Positions 47,041 to 59,240 of a stretch of DNA of 64,000 bases are shown piece after piece. Origin of the DNA: Azorinus chamasolen. Taxonomy: Eukaryota > Mollusca > Bivalvia > Cardiida > Solecurtidae. The DNA lies in NCBI GenBank assembly GCA_963576725.1, contig OY755242.1:2556404-2620403 (forward strand). Direction: 5' to 3'. The position numbers were made by a program, and so were the translations under genes. Under the pieces are notes generated by a model. That model was given only the letters and a program-made list of their open reading frames with translations, was not told the origin of the DNA and searched no databases. Positions within the stretch are counted from its first letter, which is position 1. The number at the start of each line of letters is the position of its first letter.

Positions 47041-47483
47041 AGAAAAACATTTTTACTTTTATATATATTAATTAGGTAAATAGTTCAACTGAGTCATATT
47101 TTGGAACAGGTTATCAAGTATTCCAAAAGGTGTTTATTTAGATTCGCCATTGTCGTTTTATTATACATGCACATGTTTATTGAAATAGGACAAACCAAAT
47201 CATATCAAAGTATCAAAGGCATTTCAGTTATTCTAACTCCGGTATGCAAGATATAACAGAAATAAAACAACTGTGCAAAGTTAATGTCAAGTAAACCTCT
47301 ATTAAATGGCAACTAAGTGATTGTTCTTGATGTCGTTAAAGCAGGCACCTTCTTAGTCCTGAAATACAGTATGTAGAAAACCCTTCTGGGAGAGCAATCA
47401 TATATGTATTAAATTATAATAATTATCCTAAACTCTCAATAAAGCACTAGGAATATCAGGTGGTGACAATCTAGGACTGCATT
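47041..47483. other. No recognisable feature
   Basis: Intronic AT-rich DNA between the LINE and a pearl-like element. Confidence 0.35.
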
Positions 47484-49375
47484 AACAAGAGTACCGCATA
47501 CGGTACGTAATACGCCCATTTGCAAATTTTCTCTGATTCAACATGCCTTATAAGTGTTGACATTTTCTAATATGTGCTTCAGATCTTGATTTCCATATTA
47601 AGGTGATACTTCTTTTTAAAAAAATGAAGTGAATATCTTATTAAATAAAAAAGTTACAGCTAATCCTCATTTCTGCAGATTTTTGTAAAGTGCAACGGCC
47701 ATAACTCTGTAAAGACAAAACGGAATGAACCTCAAAATAAACTCAGCTTCAAATTTTGTTGCTTAAAACATTTGTGTTAAGTTTCATTTATATCATTTTA
47801 ATAGTTTTCCCGGAAAACAACAAACTACAAGTTTACCGACTAACAAAGCAACGAACACACGAAGTTCAAGGACCATAACTTTAGAATAAAATGACATATC
47901 AAAACTCCCGCAATATATGTGAAAATTCACATTAAGGTTTAACCATATAAAAATATTGAAGTAAATATCATTTCAAATGAAAAAGTTATGGTCATCCTCA
48001 TATTTGCATAGATTTGCATTATTTTTTAAGTGCAAGGGCCATAACTCCGAAACAACAAATCAAATGAACCTCAGATTCGACTTAGCTTCAGGTCATGATG
48101 CATTAAACATGTGTTTGAAGTTTCATTAATATCTGTCAAACAGTTTTGCCAGAAAACAGCGGACAAACTATTTGCATATATTTGCATTTTTTAAGTAAAA
48201 GGGCAATAACTCCGAAACGAAATATCAAATGAACCTCAGAATCGGCTTAGCTTCAGATCTTGATGCATTAAACATTTGTGTGAAGTTTCATTAATATCTG
48301 TCAAATAGTTTTCCCAGAAAACAGCGGACAAACTGTTTGCATATTTTTTTACGGACAAGGTCCATAACTCTGAAATGAAAAATCAAATGAACCTCAGAAT
48401 CGACTCAGCTTCAGATATTGATGCATTGAACATTTGTGCGAAGTTTCATTAATATCTGTCAAACAGTTTTCCGAGAAAACAGCGGACAAACTATTTGCAT
48501 ATTTTTTAAGCACAAGGGCCATAACTCCGAAAGGAAAAATCATATGATTCTCAGAATCGACTCAGCTTCAGATCTTGATGCATTAAACATTTGTGTGAAG
48601 TTTAATGAATATCTCTCAATTAGTTTTCCCAGAAAACAGCGGACAAACTATTTGCATATTTTTTAAGGACAGGGGCCATAACTCCGAAACGAAATTTCAA
48701 ATAAACCTCAAAATGGACTCAGCATCTTATATTGATGCATTAAACATTTGTGTGAAGTTTCATTAATATCTGTCAAATAGTTTTCCCAGAAAACAGCGGA
48801 CAAACTATTTGCATATTTTTAAGGACAAGGCCATAACTCTGAAATGAAAAATCAAATGAACCTCAGAATCAACTCAGCTTCAGATCTTGATGCATTTAAC
48901 ATTTGTATGAAGTTTCATTAATATTTGTCAAAGAGTTTTCCCAGAAAACAGCGGACAAACTATTTGCATGTATTTGCATTATTTATTAAGTAAAAGGGCC
49001 ATAACTCCGAAACGAAAAATCAAATGAACCTCAGAATCGACTCAGCTTCAGATCCTGATGCATTAAACATTTGTGTGAAGTTTCATTAATATCTCTCAAA
49101 TAGTTTTCCCAGAAAACAGCGGACAAACTATTTGCATTTCTTTTAAGGACAAGGGCCATAACTCTGAAATGAAACATCAAATGAACTTCAGAATCAACTC
49201 AGCTTCAGATCTTGATGCATTTAACATTTGTGTGAAGTTTCATTAATATCTGTCAAATAGTTTTCCCAGAAAACAGCGGACAAACAAAATATTGACAGCC
49301 GAACGAACGAACAAACGGACGGACGGACAGGGCCACGACAATATACGACCACTTTTATTAGGTGGGCGTATAAAA
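47484..49375 (-). mobile_element. Pearl/HINE-like element, about 157-bp units
   Basis: Begins AACAAGAG then the stem GTACCG-CATA-CGGTAC (47491-47506) and 'gtaatacgcccattt'. Nine to ten units follow with 'ccataactccgaaacgaaaa', 'tcagatcttgatgcattaaa' and 'ttttcccagaaaacagcgga'. It ends after (GGAC)n at 49315-49328 with 'aggtgggcgtataa', complementary to the inner left end. Reverse-complemented, its 3' end is a stem followed by CTCTTGTT. Confidence 0.8.
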
Positions 49376-50280
49376 AACCGACTGTTATAGTACCATTCAT
49401 TCCCAATACTAGTCACATGCATAACTGATCAACACAGTCTCAAATTTCATCGATAATCATTTGACAACTAACAAAACCCAATTTACAAAGCAATTATACT
49501 GACATACATATCAGCTTCAGTACTTATGCTACAAGGTAACCTCTACTAGGATATTACCACCATACGCCAAGATTAAACACCCAGTACAAAGATTAGTCAG
49601 ATAACCAAACTTTTCAACCGATAAATTCCCAAACCAAAGACATCTGCCATATGTATATAGATTGTCGCTTCTCTAACAATATACACCTATTTCTGAATAT
49701 CATCGGGATTCTAACCGTTGCAGTTTGTAGAAACTAAGCATGCATTGTATTACGAACATGGAATTGGCGAAAGTTTGTGCAAATAAAATTGTGCTCAGCT
49801 AGCTAAAGATTAAATAAAAATAGTTGGTTATTAAATGCTGAACATGCTGATTTACCTAAAGAACGCGCATTGGTTACACATATGAATATGTTATAGAATA
49901 TGACATGTTACATCATATTTAAAGTGACATTTGCAACATGAACTTACAAACGAATGTGGCTGGATTTAAACCAGTGCTGGTACTACCCGCATTCTCACTA
50001 CAAACTGCTTTATATACCATGTACCTAATACCCGTTGCACCTAGCCGCGTTGCCAATGCGATTGCAAGGCGTTGGTACATTTTCTAGAGCGCCGTGAAAT
50101 CGCCATTACAAGCAAAATATAATTAATATTCATAACACCACCATTTCCTACATGAACACCTATGGAAATCGCAGAAAGAATTGATATTTTTTCGTGAACA
50201 TGGTGATGTCACGACGTTATCACGGCCATCCACACGCTTCTACCGGAGCTCCTATATGGCGTTCTATCGCGTTCTTACGG
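49376..50280. other. No recognisable feature
   Basis: Intron DNA, nothing supported. Confidence 0.35.
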
Positions 50281-50389
50281 AGTGTTAGTTAGCAATTGTC
50301 TGCGCTCTCGCGACACTTACACTGCGTGCACTGCGCACAGCGTAAGCTGACATTGATCCAAGATGCCACATTCGAACATATGATTGAAT

Positions 50390-50490
50390 ATCATTTGTTG
50401 TAGTAGGGCAGTGCAGTAGAGCGTTTTCATTCAGGACCAGAGGTCGCGGGTTCAGATCCCAGTCTTGTCCTAGCAAAATTTGTTATAGTG
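50390..50490 (+). repeat. tRNA-like SINE fragment
   Basis: 'cgcgggttcagatcccag' is a good B-box/T-arm; the A-box upstream ('agtgcagtagagcg') is weak. Different body from the other SINEs. Confidence 0.4.
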
Positions 50491-50989
50491 AGTAGCCTAT
50501 TTAGGGCAAGTCAAATGAAAGTCTAGCTTGGACCGGTCGGCCTGGTGGACATAGTATCAGTATAATCTATCCGGATACGTGTAATCCACCTTCTTCATGA
50601 ATATGCAGCTCATTGATGCAAATTGGTTAACTAAATGTTTAAAATGGCATACGACGAAGGGAATTGCGGCGCTCATAAAATCGAATTATCCAGTAGTGTG
50701 TTCGCATTTGTTGTCACGATACAATACATGTATATAAATTATATCAATATGCAACAGATAAGTGACGCACCATTTTCATTCTATATACGATAAACATGCC
50801 ATGTTAACTCGATACAGTGCAACATAAACGGTTTAGATTATATAAAATACTATTTACGAGTGTGAAATGTTTCGATACATTAACATAAGGGATACTCGGA
50901 TTTTGGTTTTAAGTAAGGGATTACATTGTAACTTTCAAACAGTGGATACAGGTTGCTTGTACATTATCAACAAGGGATTGTAAACGGAA

Positions 50990-51390
50990 AATATTCCACC
51001 GGACTAAGATTCAAACTTAAGCTTCAATTCATCTAGATGTATCTTTTTACCGAAACTAAAGTTAATATTTAAACATACTTCGAAAAAAAGTCCGGAAAAC
51101 TGATTGATTCGGAATGACGGACCCAGAGACAGACGGACGGACGGCAAGACTCTACCAAACGTTATAGTCCCCTTTGGATTTCGCCGGTAGGAGACTAATG
51201 AAATACGGGAAACGGACATTGTATAAATTCTGAAGGGTGGTGGGTTAACCCTAACCCTAAACCTGCGATATACGACAAATACACACATACACGCACGCAC
51301 GCGCGTATGCACGCACGAACGAACGCACATACACACGCACAAACGCATGCACCCACACACACTGTGTATGCAAAGATGTCCACATATATA
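50990..51390 (-). repeat. Truncated minisatellite-type repeat end plus ACGC/CATG-rich tract
   Basis: (GACG/GACA)n near 51110-51145 and 'agtcccctttggatttcgcc' resemble a pearl-type end. From 51275 to 51365 the sequence is alternating ACAC/ACGC/CGCA. A short 'aaccctaaccctaaacc' lies at 51246-51262. Confidence 0.45.
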
Positions 51391-51589
51391 TATATATGAC
51401 TGCTTCATGTATTTACTTACTAATACATTTGATCTATTCAAGGTTTTGGGGAAACACGCCTTTTGTAACTTCCGTTACATTATTTAGCCTGTGATTCAGT
51501 AAAGTGGCCTTAAAGACAATAGTTATTAGTAGCAATAGTGAGCGGATTGCAAGAACGTTCCTCAAGTGAGATAATTGTTTACATTTAAG

Positions 51590-51694
51590 AGAGGTGGTAG
51601 TGCAGACAAGACTCGGATCTCATCAAGCAACATGAAGATCCTGAAGGACCTTAGGCGCCAGATAGTAACTGATCGTGTAGAAGTGGTCAAACAG
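51590..51694 (+). CDS. MIEAP-type C-terminal domain, exon 3 of 4
   Basis: 105 bp, phase 0 to phase 0, acceptor attgtttacatttaag and donor AAACAG then GTAGGT. It encodes RGGSADKTRISSSNMKILKD then LRRQIVTDRVEVVKQ. 'K.LR.q' followed by a helix is the middle of the MIEAP_C domain. Both phases fit the exons at 41062-41151 and 61944-62233, and also 56444. The intron before it holds the LINE and a pearl element. Confidence 0.65.
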
Positions 51695-53488
51695 GTAGGT
51701 TTGAATTTTGTTGTTAACATATATTTAGAGATGAATGTCTCATAACCTTTGCAAACAATTTGGTTTAAGATAAGATTCCGGAGACTTAGTATCTTCTCAA
51801 AATCCAAGCTACTTGAGTCTGAGATTTGTTCTGAGAAAAGCGATTATTACTGGAGGTAAAAGGTTTACAGCATTTTTATATCGGATATTTGCCCCAAAAT
51901 ACTATAGTGAACCATCTACTCCAAACACAGATTTTTAAATCATTTACAAACAGGACAGGATCCTGACACTCGGAGTTAGCCGGCGTCAAATATCGATACA
52001 AACTGTTTGCATAGACAATCGTATTAGCGACAATTTCGCAGCGAAATATTTAAGGGGATTTGACCGTCGTTCTTAATTTTAATAAATACATGATCGAAGT
52101 GATAGTACTGAGATCCTGTTCTCAATTTGTCATCTGGATCCAAACTGTGTTCATAGATACTCGTGAATTCGCAGCCAGTATGCCGAACAAATAATTGAAT
52201 ATAATGGGGTTGATATTTGTTTAAAAGTGAACGAGTTAAAATATAGTAAAACACTACAAAGCTTATGACTATTATGTAGAACAGGTTCTATTAATTTATG
52301 TTTGTTCTCCCAATAGATACCGACTTGTTCTAGAAATAGTATCTATGATGTTGTTTTAACCTGGAGTAGAAATAGTACTTGTGATAATTAGAACTTCTTT
52401 GCCGGTGTGATTTTAAATACACCATAGTCTGTGATTAATGCAGAATCTTTGAAACGTTGTCTAAATCCAATTTATTTGCTCCTATTTCAATTCTGTAATG
52501 ATGTTAACTTAGTGGTAAAAGTGAGTTCTGGTTTAATGAATACGGGATTATTCAATTACTTAAATACTCATATCTCTTTCTATAATCATATACAAATAGA
52601 CTTTTCTGCATGTCACTCCTTGTCAGGTCACTACAGGTATACACACACTTAAGGTTGACAATGTAATAAGGGATTAGTTTTCATTGCTTTTGTTATCCTT
52701 GGTAGTTATGTAATTTGGCTTGGTATTTTGTCATGTATGTTTTCCATCTATTTCATTTAAATTTGCCATGTGAGATGTGCTTTTGTACTTAAGCTGTCTA
52801 AAAAATATCTGAAGAGATCACTTAACTAATGCACAAGAGTGTCCTTAAAAATTATTTTGTAGCTTAACGCAGGACGCAAGTTATGCAGAAAACTCATGTA
52901 TGAACTTTATCATTGACACCCATCCTGCATAAAGCTGTCATTTACAGGAGCTATCTACACAACGTTCATCCTGCGTTAAGCTACCATATGTGTTTGCCAC
53001 CCACAACTAGGTCTCTTGGTGGTCAGTTTATAGAGTATTTTCAGCACTATCTAAGTTACACGTTATTAAACATGCTTATCGTCAAACAAATCTTGTGCCG
53101 ATTTCCAAATAACTTGCTCGATTGTTAAACATGAAAATATGTTTATTGGCAAGGTGTTACCGGTACTCGCAACTAAAAATAATTCTTTGTGTTTTCTACA
53201 TTACTTTTCAAACAGCTTATGATACATTACCTTCTAGGAATAATTAGAAAGTCTTTTTAGTCTTGACAATTAATTGCAAGAGATTGAACTTAATTGGCAT
53301 TAACTCTTCCTTCGCCATGGGCAAATCTGTGATCATTTTCCAAACAGTTTGGAAACAGATGAGATGCCAATTGAATTTGCATCTGACCTGAATCAAAATT
53401 GTTCAATGCGGTGAGTATGTTGTTTTAACCTTCAAACGAACAAGTGGGGTCATTTAGGATCCCAGCTGTATGCATTTTTGTGCATTTT
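51695..53488. other. Intron, no gene recognised
   Basis: AT-rich. Near 52860-52990 'tagcttaacgcaggacg' faces 'cgttcatcctgcgttaagcta', an inverted repeat of about 130 bp overall, otherwise nothing. Confidence 0.4.
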
Positions 53489-55958
53489 TAGCTCACCAGA
53501 GCACAAAGTGCTCAGGGTGAGCTTTTGTGATCGCCCGTTGTCCGTCGGCGTGCGTCGTGCGTCGTTCGTCGTTCGTCGTCCGTCGTCAACAATTTGAACC
53601 TTTAAAAATCTTCTCCTCTGAATCTACAGGGATCTCAACTTTCATCTTTGGCACATAGCATCATATTCAGGTCCTCTACAAAAGTTATATAAATTATGCC
53701 CCTGGGGTCAAAATTGGCCCCGCCCCAGGGGTGCCTTGTTTTCTATAGAAACATATAGTAAAACTTTGAAAATCTTCTCCTCTGAAACCAGAAGCTTCTC
53801 AGCTTTCATAATTGGCACATAGCATCATGTTCAGGTCCTCTACAAAAGTTGTATAAATTATGGCCCTGGGGTCAAAATTGGCCCCGCCCCAGGGGTGGGC
53901 AGTTTTCAAAAGAATCATATAGTGCAAACTTTGAAAATCTTCCTCTCTGAAACTGGAAGGCTCTCAGCTTTCATATTTGGCACATAGCATCATGTTCAGG
54001 TCCTCTTCAAAAGTTATATAAATTATGTCCCCAGGGTCAAAATTGGCCCCGCCCCAGGGTTGGGCAGTTTTCAATAGAAACAAATAGTGAAATCTTTGAA
54101 AATCTTCTCCTCTGAAACTGTAAGGCTCTCAGCTTTCATATTTGGCACATAGCATCATGTTCAGGTCCTCTACAAAAGTTATATAAATTATGGCCCCGCC
54201 CCAGGGGTGGGCAGGTTTCAAAAGAAACAAATAGTGAAATCTTTGAAAATCTTCTCCTCTGAAACTCGAAGGTACTCAGCTTTCATATTTGGCACATAGC
54301 ATCATGTTCAGGTCCTCTACAAAAGTGATATTATTTATGGCCCCGGGGTCAAAATTGGCCCCGCCCCAGGGGTGGGCAGTTTTCAATAGAAACAAATAGT
54401 GAAATCTTTGAAAATCTTCTTGTCTGAAACTGGAAGGTTCTCAGCTTTCATATTTGGCACATATCATCATGTTCAGGTCCTCTATAAAAGTATTATAAAT
54501 TATGGCCCCGGGGTCAAAATTGGCCCAGCCCCAGGGGTGGGCAGGTTTCAAAAGAAACAAGTAGTGAAATCTTTGAAAATCTTCTCCTCTGAAACTCGAA
54601 GGTTCTCGGCTTTCATATTTGGCACATAGCATCATGTTCAGGTCCTCTACAAAAATTATATTATTTATGGCCCCGGGGTCAAAATTGGCCCCGCCCCAGG
54701 GGTGGGCAGTTTTCAATAGAAACAAATAGTGAAATCTTTGAAAATCTTCTTGTCTGAAACTCGAAGGTTCTCGGTTTTCATATTTGGCACATAGCGTCAT
54801 GTTCAGGTCCTCTACAAAAGTTATATTATTTATGGCCCCGGGGTCAAAATTGGCCCCGCCCCAGGGGTGGTCAGTTTTCAATAGAAACAAATAGTGAAAT
54901 CTTTGAAAATCTTCTTGTCTGAAACTAGAAGGTTCTCAGCTTTCATATTTGGCACATAGCATCATGTTCAGGTCCTCTACAAAATTTATATAAATTATGG
55001 CCCCGGGGTCAAAATTGGCCCCGCCCCAGGGTTGGGCAGTTTTCAATAGAAACAAATAGTGAAATCCTTGATAATCTTTTCCTGTAAAACTGGATGATTC
55101 TCAGCTTTCATATTTGGCACATAGCATCATGTTCAGGTCTTCTACAAAAATTATATAAAGTATTGCCCCGGGGTCAAAATTGGCCCCACCCCAGGGGTGG
55201 GCAGTTTTCAATAGAAACAAATAGTGAAATCTTTGAAAATCTTCTTCTCTGAAACTGGAAGGCTCTCAGCTCTCATATTTGGCACATAGCATCATGTTCA
55301 GGTCCTCTACGAAAGTTATGTAAATTATGGGTCCTGGGGTCAAAATTGGCCCTTTCCCAGGGTAGGGCAGTTTTCAATAGAAACAAATAGTGAAATCCTT
55401 GAAAATCTTTTCCTCTGAAACTGGAAGGTTCTCAGCTTTCATATTTGGCACATAGCATCATGTTCAGGTCTTCTACATAAGTTATATAAAGTATGGCCCC
55501 GGGGTCAAAATTGGCCCCGCCCCAGGGGTGGGCAGTTTTCAATAGAAACAAATGGTGAAATCTTTGAAAATCTTCCTCTCTGAAACTGGAAGGCTCTCGG
55601 CTTTCATATTTGGCACAGAGCATCATGTTCAGGTCCTCTACAAAAGGTATATAAATTATGACCCTGGGGTCAAAATTGGCCCTGCCACAGGGGTAGTAGA
55701 CAGTTTTCAATAGAAACATATTGAGAAAACTTTGAAAATCTTCTTCTCTGAAACTGGAAGGTTAATCTCAGCTTTCATATTTGGCTCATAGCATCATGTT
55801 CAGGTCCCCTACAAGTTTTTCTAAATTATTCCCCTGGGGTCAAAATTGGCCCGCCCCAGGGCCGGCTAGTTCTCTATAGAAACATATAGTGAAAACTTTG
55901 AAAATCTTCTCCTCTGATTGTCTGGTGAGCGCTTCAGGGCCATTCTGGCCCTCTTGTT
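53489..55958 (+). mobile_element. Pearl/HINE-like element, about 157-bp units (complete)
   Basis: The left end is a strong hairpin, gctcaccagagcac / gtgctcagggtgagc (53491-53522), then GTCC/GTCG/GTTC-rich text. About 15 units follow with 'tttggcacatagcatcatgt', 'tcaggtcctctacaaaagtt' and 'ggtcaaaattggccccgccc'. The right end is 'gtctggtgagcgcttc', the stem AGGGCCA-TTC-TGGCCCT and CTCTTGTT (55951-55958). Confidence 0.85.
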
Positions 55959-56443
55959 CGACTTAGAATTTTCATTGTTGGTTAAGTTTTATCTTCAGGT
56001 CCATGTCTAAGAAACTGTACAAGATAATTGGTTCATCTTTGGTATACATATTAACTATTACAAGGGGGACCCATTTCACAAGGGCAGGTAATTATAAAAT
56101 TAGTTTTGCTGTTGTTATCTCCCCTTTCTGACTTAGACTTCCACTACACTATCCAGCACTAAAGAAAGTGGAGCGCGCTGTCTGCAGACAGCTCTTGTTC
56201 TATGTTCCATTCAGGTTTGGAGGGAAGCACTGGACTGTTTTACTACCTGGAAATAGATCAACATTTTATCGATTGCTTTCTTATCTCAGATTGAAGAGCT
56301 AATCAGGCAAAGATAACTCTACTTTTTGAAAATAGCTATAGAAGCTGTCTGCTCATGGCCTGTTCTGTTTCCTTATGTTATGTGATGTGGTACATATTGT
56401 AATTACAGTCTCTGTATAAATTTAGGTTTTGTTTTACTTGCAG
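55959..56443. other. Intron, no feature
   Basis: Contains a small palindrome 'gctgtctgcagacagc' near 56179; nothing else. Confidence 0.4.
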
Positions 56444-56616
56444 TCTGAGAAGTTGGTATCAGAACTTGAGCTGATGAGACAGAACTATCACAGTGCCAAT
56501 GATGAGATCAAGGGCCTCCGCATGGCGCTGGAGGAGTCCAGGACAAATGGTGACCGCCTGCATAAGGAAAGTGAACTGGTTGTGCGGAATGTCAACACTT
56601 GGGCTAAGGAACAAAA
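56444..56616 (+). CDS. Coiled-coil exon of uncertain gene, first of a pair
   Basis: 173 bp, acceptor gttttacttgcag, donor GAACAAAA then GTAGGT. It encodes SEKLVSELELMRQNYHSAND, EIKGLRMALEESRTNGDRLH and KESELVVRNVNTWAKEQ: a long canonical coiled coil of the centrosomal/structural kind. Base composition is higher in GC than the surrounding intron, as for real exons. It enters in phase 0 and leaves two bases, matching the next exon, but neither fits directly between MIEAP exons 3 and 4. The identity is not recognised. Confidence 0.7.
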
Positions 56617-56915
56617 GTAGGTGGACATTTTCTTGAAGGACCTCTGATTCTGATTCCTTACTTGTGATAATAACCATTGGATAGAAGGTTTATTGGTCCC
56701 AAAGTGTAATCACAGTCTCAATAGACTGATGTCAGTACATGTGGATCAAATATTGTTTCAAGCTGGTTACTCTTTTAAATATAGGACTTGTTTCGTAGGT
56801 CGTATAATTTCAGTTCAGTTACAATTCACAATTTTTTAGATGAGTTTTATTTTGTTGATCTTTATATTTCAGGCATCCATATCTATGAATAAACTGTATT
56901 GTTTACCTATTGTAG

Positions 56916-56990
56916 GGCAGCTAATGAGAAACTTGGCAACAAGATCAGGGAACAAAGCAAAGCAATCATGCAGCTGACAGCAGAAAAAGA
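56916..56990 (+). CDS. Coiled-coil exon of uncertain gene, second of a pair
   Basis: 75 bp, acceptor gtttacctattgtag, donor GAAAAAGA then GTAAGA. With the previous exon it reads KAANEKLGNKIREQSKAIMQ then LTAEK, continuing the coiled coil. It ends with two spare bases, so a following exon beginning with one completing base is required; none was recognised before 62 kb. Confidence 0.7.
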
Positions 56991-57067
56991 GTAAGAACAT
57001 GAAACAATTGGCATATAGTGAAACCTCTGTACAATAGCCACTCAAAAGAAGTTAGTTATTGGTCTTT

Positions 57068-57292
57068 AACCCGTTACTCCATACATTCATGTTTCTATGA
57101 CTTTGCAGAGTAGACACAGATTAGACTGCTCCTGTAGGAGCTGTGTGACCAGGGTCTGCTCTGTTTGCTTATGACATGATATAGATCTGATTCTACTGTT
57201 TCTGCAATGGCCTAATATTCCTGTGTGCATGTACTAGTAAAAATAGCACTGTAATCAGTATTGATGATGTCATTGATGGAGTAGAGGGTTAA
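57068..57292. mobile_element. TTAA-type MITE with AGACC hairpin core, copy i (complete)
   Basis: TTAA-CCCGTTACTCCAT at the left and ATGGAGTAGAGGG-TTAA at the right. The core has 'gcagagtagacacagattag' facing 'gaccagggtctgctctgttt' around ctgctcctgtaggagctg. Confidence 0.75.
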
Positions 57293-57456
57293 TGCACATG
57301 GCAGTAGGTAACTGAAGCAGGACTAGTGTGCATTAACCAGTCACCTGCCTATAAAGGCACCTATTAGTATTCATTTAGATGGATATTTAGAGATGTTTTA
57401 CTGTAGTTGATGTAAGCATGAAAAAGATACCTGGTGATTCTTGGACATCTTAGACC

Positions 57457-57706
57457 TTAACCCTTCGCTTGCTATTCACGTCAATATACCTACCTGTAAA
57501 TAATGAAGACCCAGATGAGACAGCTCCTGCAGGAGCTGTCTCATCAGGGTCTGCACTATTTACAAGTTGATTGTGCAACCAGTGCACTCCACAACAGTGA
57601 TTGCACAGCGAAATACATGTACACAGTGAAGATATATGTAATTATACAACAGGACATGGGTAAAGAAGGAGAAATATGTTTTAAAATTCAGCAAGAGAAG
57701 GGTTTA
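57457..57706. mobile_element. TTAA-type MITE with AGACC hairpin core, copy j
   Basis: Left TTAA-CCCTTCGCTTGC, right GCAAGAGAAGGG-TTTA. The centre (57507-57552) is a 46-bp near-perfect palindrome: arms of 22-23 bp with one A/A mismatch and apex cagctcctgcaggagctg. Confidence 0.75.
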
Positions 57707-57904
57707 TCAGTGGCATCTGACCAAGTTTACTCTTAATTTTTAGTCACATTGTTGCATCAGTGTTGACTGCAGCAGAGTAGATCCTGCCAGACTGTGCTTT
57801 GGAGACATTGCTGAGATACTGGGTCAATATTCATAAAGTTCTGTAGGAATATTTATCATATAACAGCTTGTCAATTATATTCTGCTCATTTGTATATGCC
57901 CGTT

Positions 57905-58245
57905 TGAATAAACGGGACTTATTATGGAATGGCGCTGTCCGTCCATCCGTCTGTCTGTAACATCTCTAACTCAAGTTCTGCTTGGTGGATCCTTCTAAAA
58001 TTAAACACAATGTTTATGTGGACATGCTACAGTAGCATGCTCAGTCCTGGTACTTATATCCAAGGTCAAGGTCGCACAATTGGACTTAGAATTTGCGTTT
58101 ACAAAAATGTTAACCTGTCTGTCTGTTTATCTGGACATACTACAGTAGCATGGGTGTTTCCTGGTACGTATTTCGAATGTCAAGGTCGCACAATTGGACT
58201 TAGAATTTGCGTTTAGCATTTGCGTTAAGCAAATATGTTAACCTC
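57905..58245 (+). repeat. Short minisatellite-type repeat with GTCC tract
   Basis: 'ctgtccgtccatccgtctgt' followed by two units containing 'caaggtcgcacaattggact' (about 58063 and 58180). Pearl-like layout, only two units. Confidence 0.5.
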
Positions 58246-58395
58246 AATTTATATGGAACACATTTTTATAAGTCTGCTTATTTACATAACCCTTTGCGAT
58301 AAAGGTTTGAAACTTGGAACACTTGTTCACCATCTCAAGCAGTAGAGAGAGATGAATAGTGGCTATTTTAGAGCCAGTGTTAGTCAGTCCTGTCT

Positions 58396-58646
58396 TAACC
58401 CTTAGCCTGTTCTATGTTTATTATTAATTTGAATGCCTACTGCATATTCATGAACAAAATAGTTAAAATGAAGTATGGAAGGTGGAACATTGTAGCCATT
58501 TTTTCCAAATTTCACAACCTACTGAATATTCATCTACAAAATAGTTGTAATGAATTATAGTAGGTGGAACATTGTAGCCATTTTAGAAACTTAAGGAACA
58601 GATGTATCAAATTCCATTAACACGTTTTATATGAGGGAAGGGTTAA
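58396..58646. mobile_element. TTAA-type element without the hairpin core
   Basis: TTAA-CCCTTAGCCTG at the left, GGGAAGGG-TTAA at the right. The interior has a direct duplication including 'gtggaacattgtagccattt'. Confidence 0.55.
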
Positions 58647-58924
58647 TTAATAATAGTGATTGGCATTATGATATTATTATAACCTGCCCTGCAGTTCAGA
58701 AGAAGGGTAAATCATGTAAAGACTCCAGAATGCCAAATTAAAGATTTTAAATAAATTATGAAATATTTTTTAACATGAAATTGTATTACTTGAAACAATT
58801 AAGTTAAACTTATGAATATGAAATTATGTAATAATTTATAATAATATTCAAATGCAAAAAATCAGTTTGGAATGTTAGGGTACACATACCCGTTCCGAAG
58901 AACAGTTGATCGCCTTTAGTCAGA

Positions 58925-59240
58925 ACTTTGTATGGCCTTGTTTAAATTATGCCCCTGGGGTTAAAATTGGCCCCACCTGAGGGGTGGTCAGTTTTCAATA
59001 GAAGTATATAGTAAAAACATAGAAAATCTTCTGAAACTGTAAGGTTCATAACTTTCATATTTGGCAGATAGCTTCATGTTCAGGTCCTCTACAAATGTTA
59101 AATAAATTATGCCCCTGTGGTCAAAATTGGCCCTGCCCCAGGAGTAACCAGCTTTCAATAGAAACATATAGTGAAAACTTTGAAAATCTTCTCCTCTGAT
59201 TGTCTGGTGAGCGCTTCAGGGCCATTCTGGCCCTCTTGTC
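58925..59240 (+). mobile_element. Pearl/HINE-like element, 5'-truncated short copy
   Basis: Two units of the 53.5 kb type, ending 'tctggtgagcgcttcagggc', the TGGCCCT stem and CTCTTGTC (59233-59240). No left hairpin. Confidence 0.7.

Noticed and set aside
51246..51262. Interstitial telomere (AACCCT repeats)
   Set aside because: Only about two and a half units; too short to be meaningful.
54441..54890. 149-residue minus-strand frame with three near-identical repeats
   Set aside because: It is the 157-bp pearl unit read in one open frame; units elsewhere in the array are not open.
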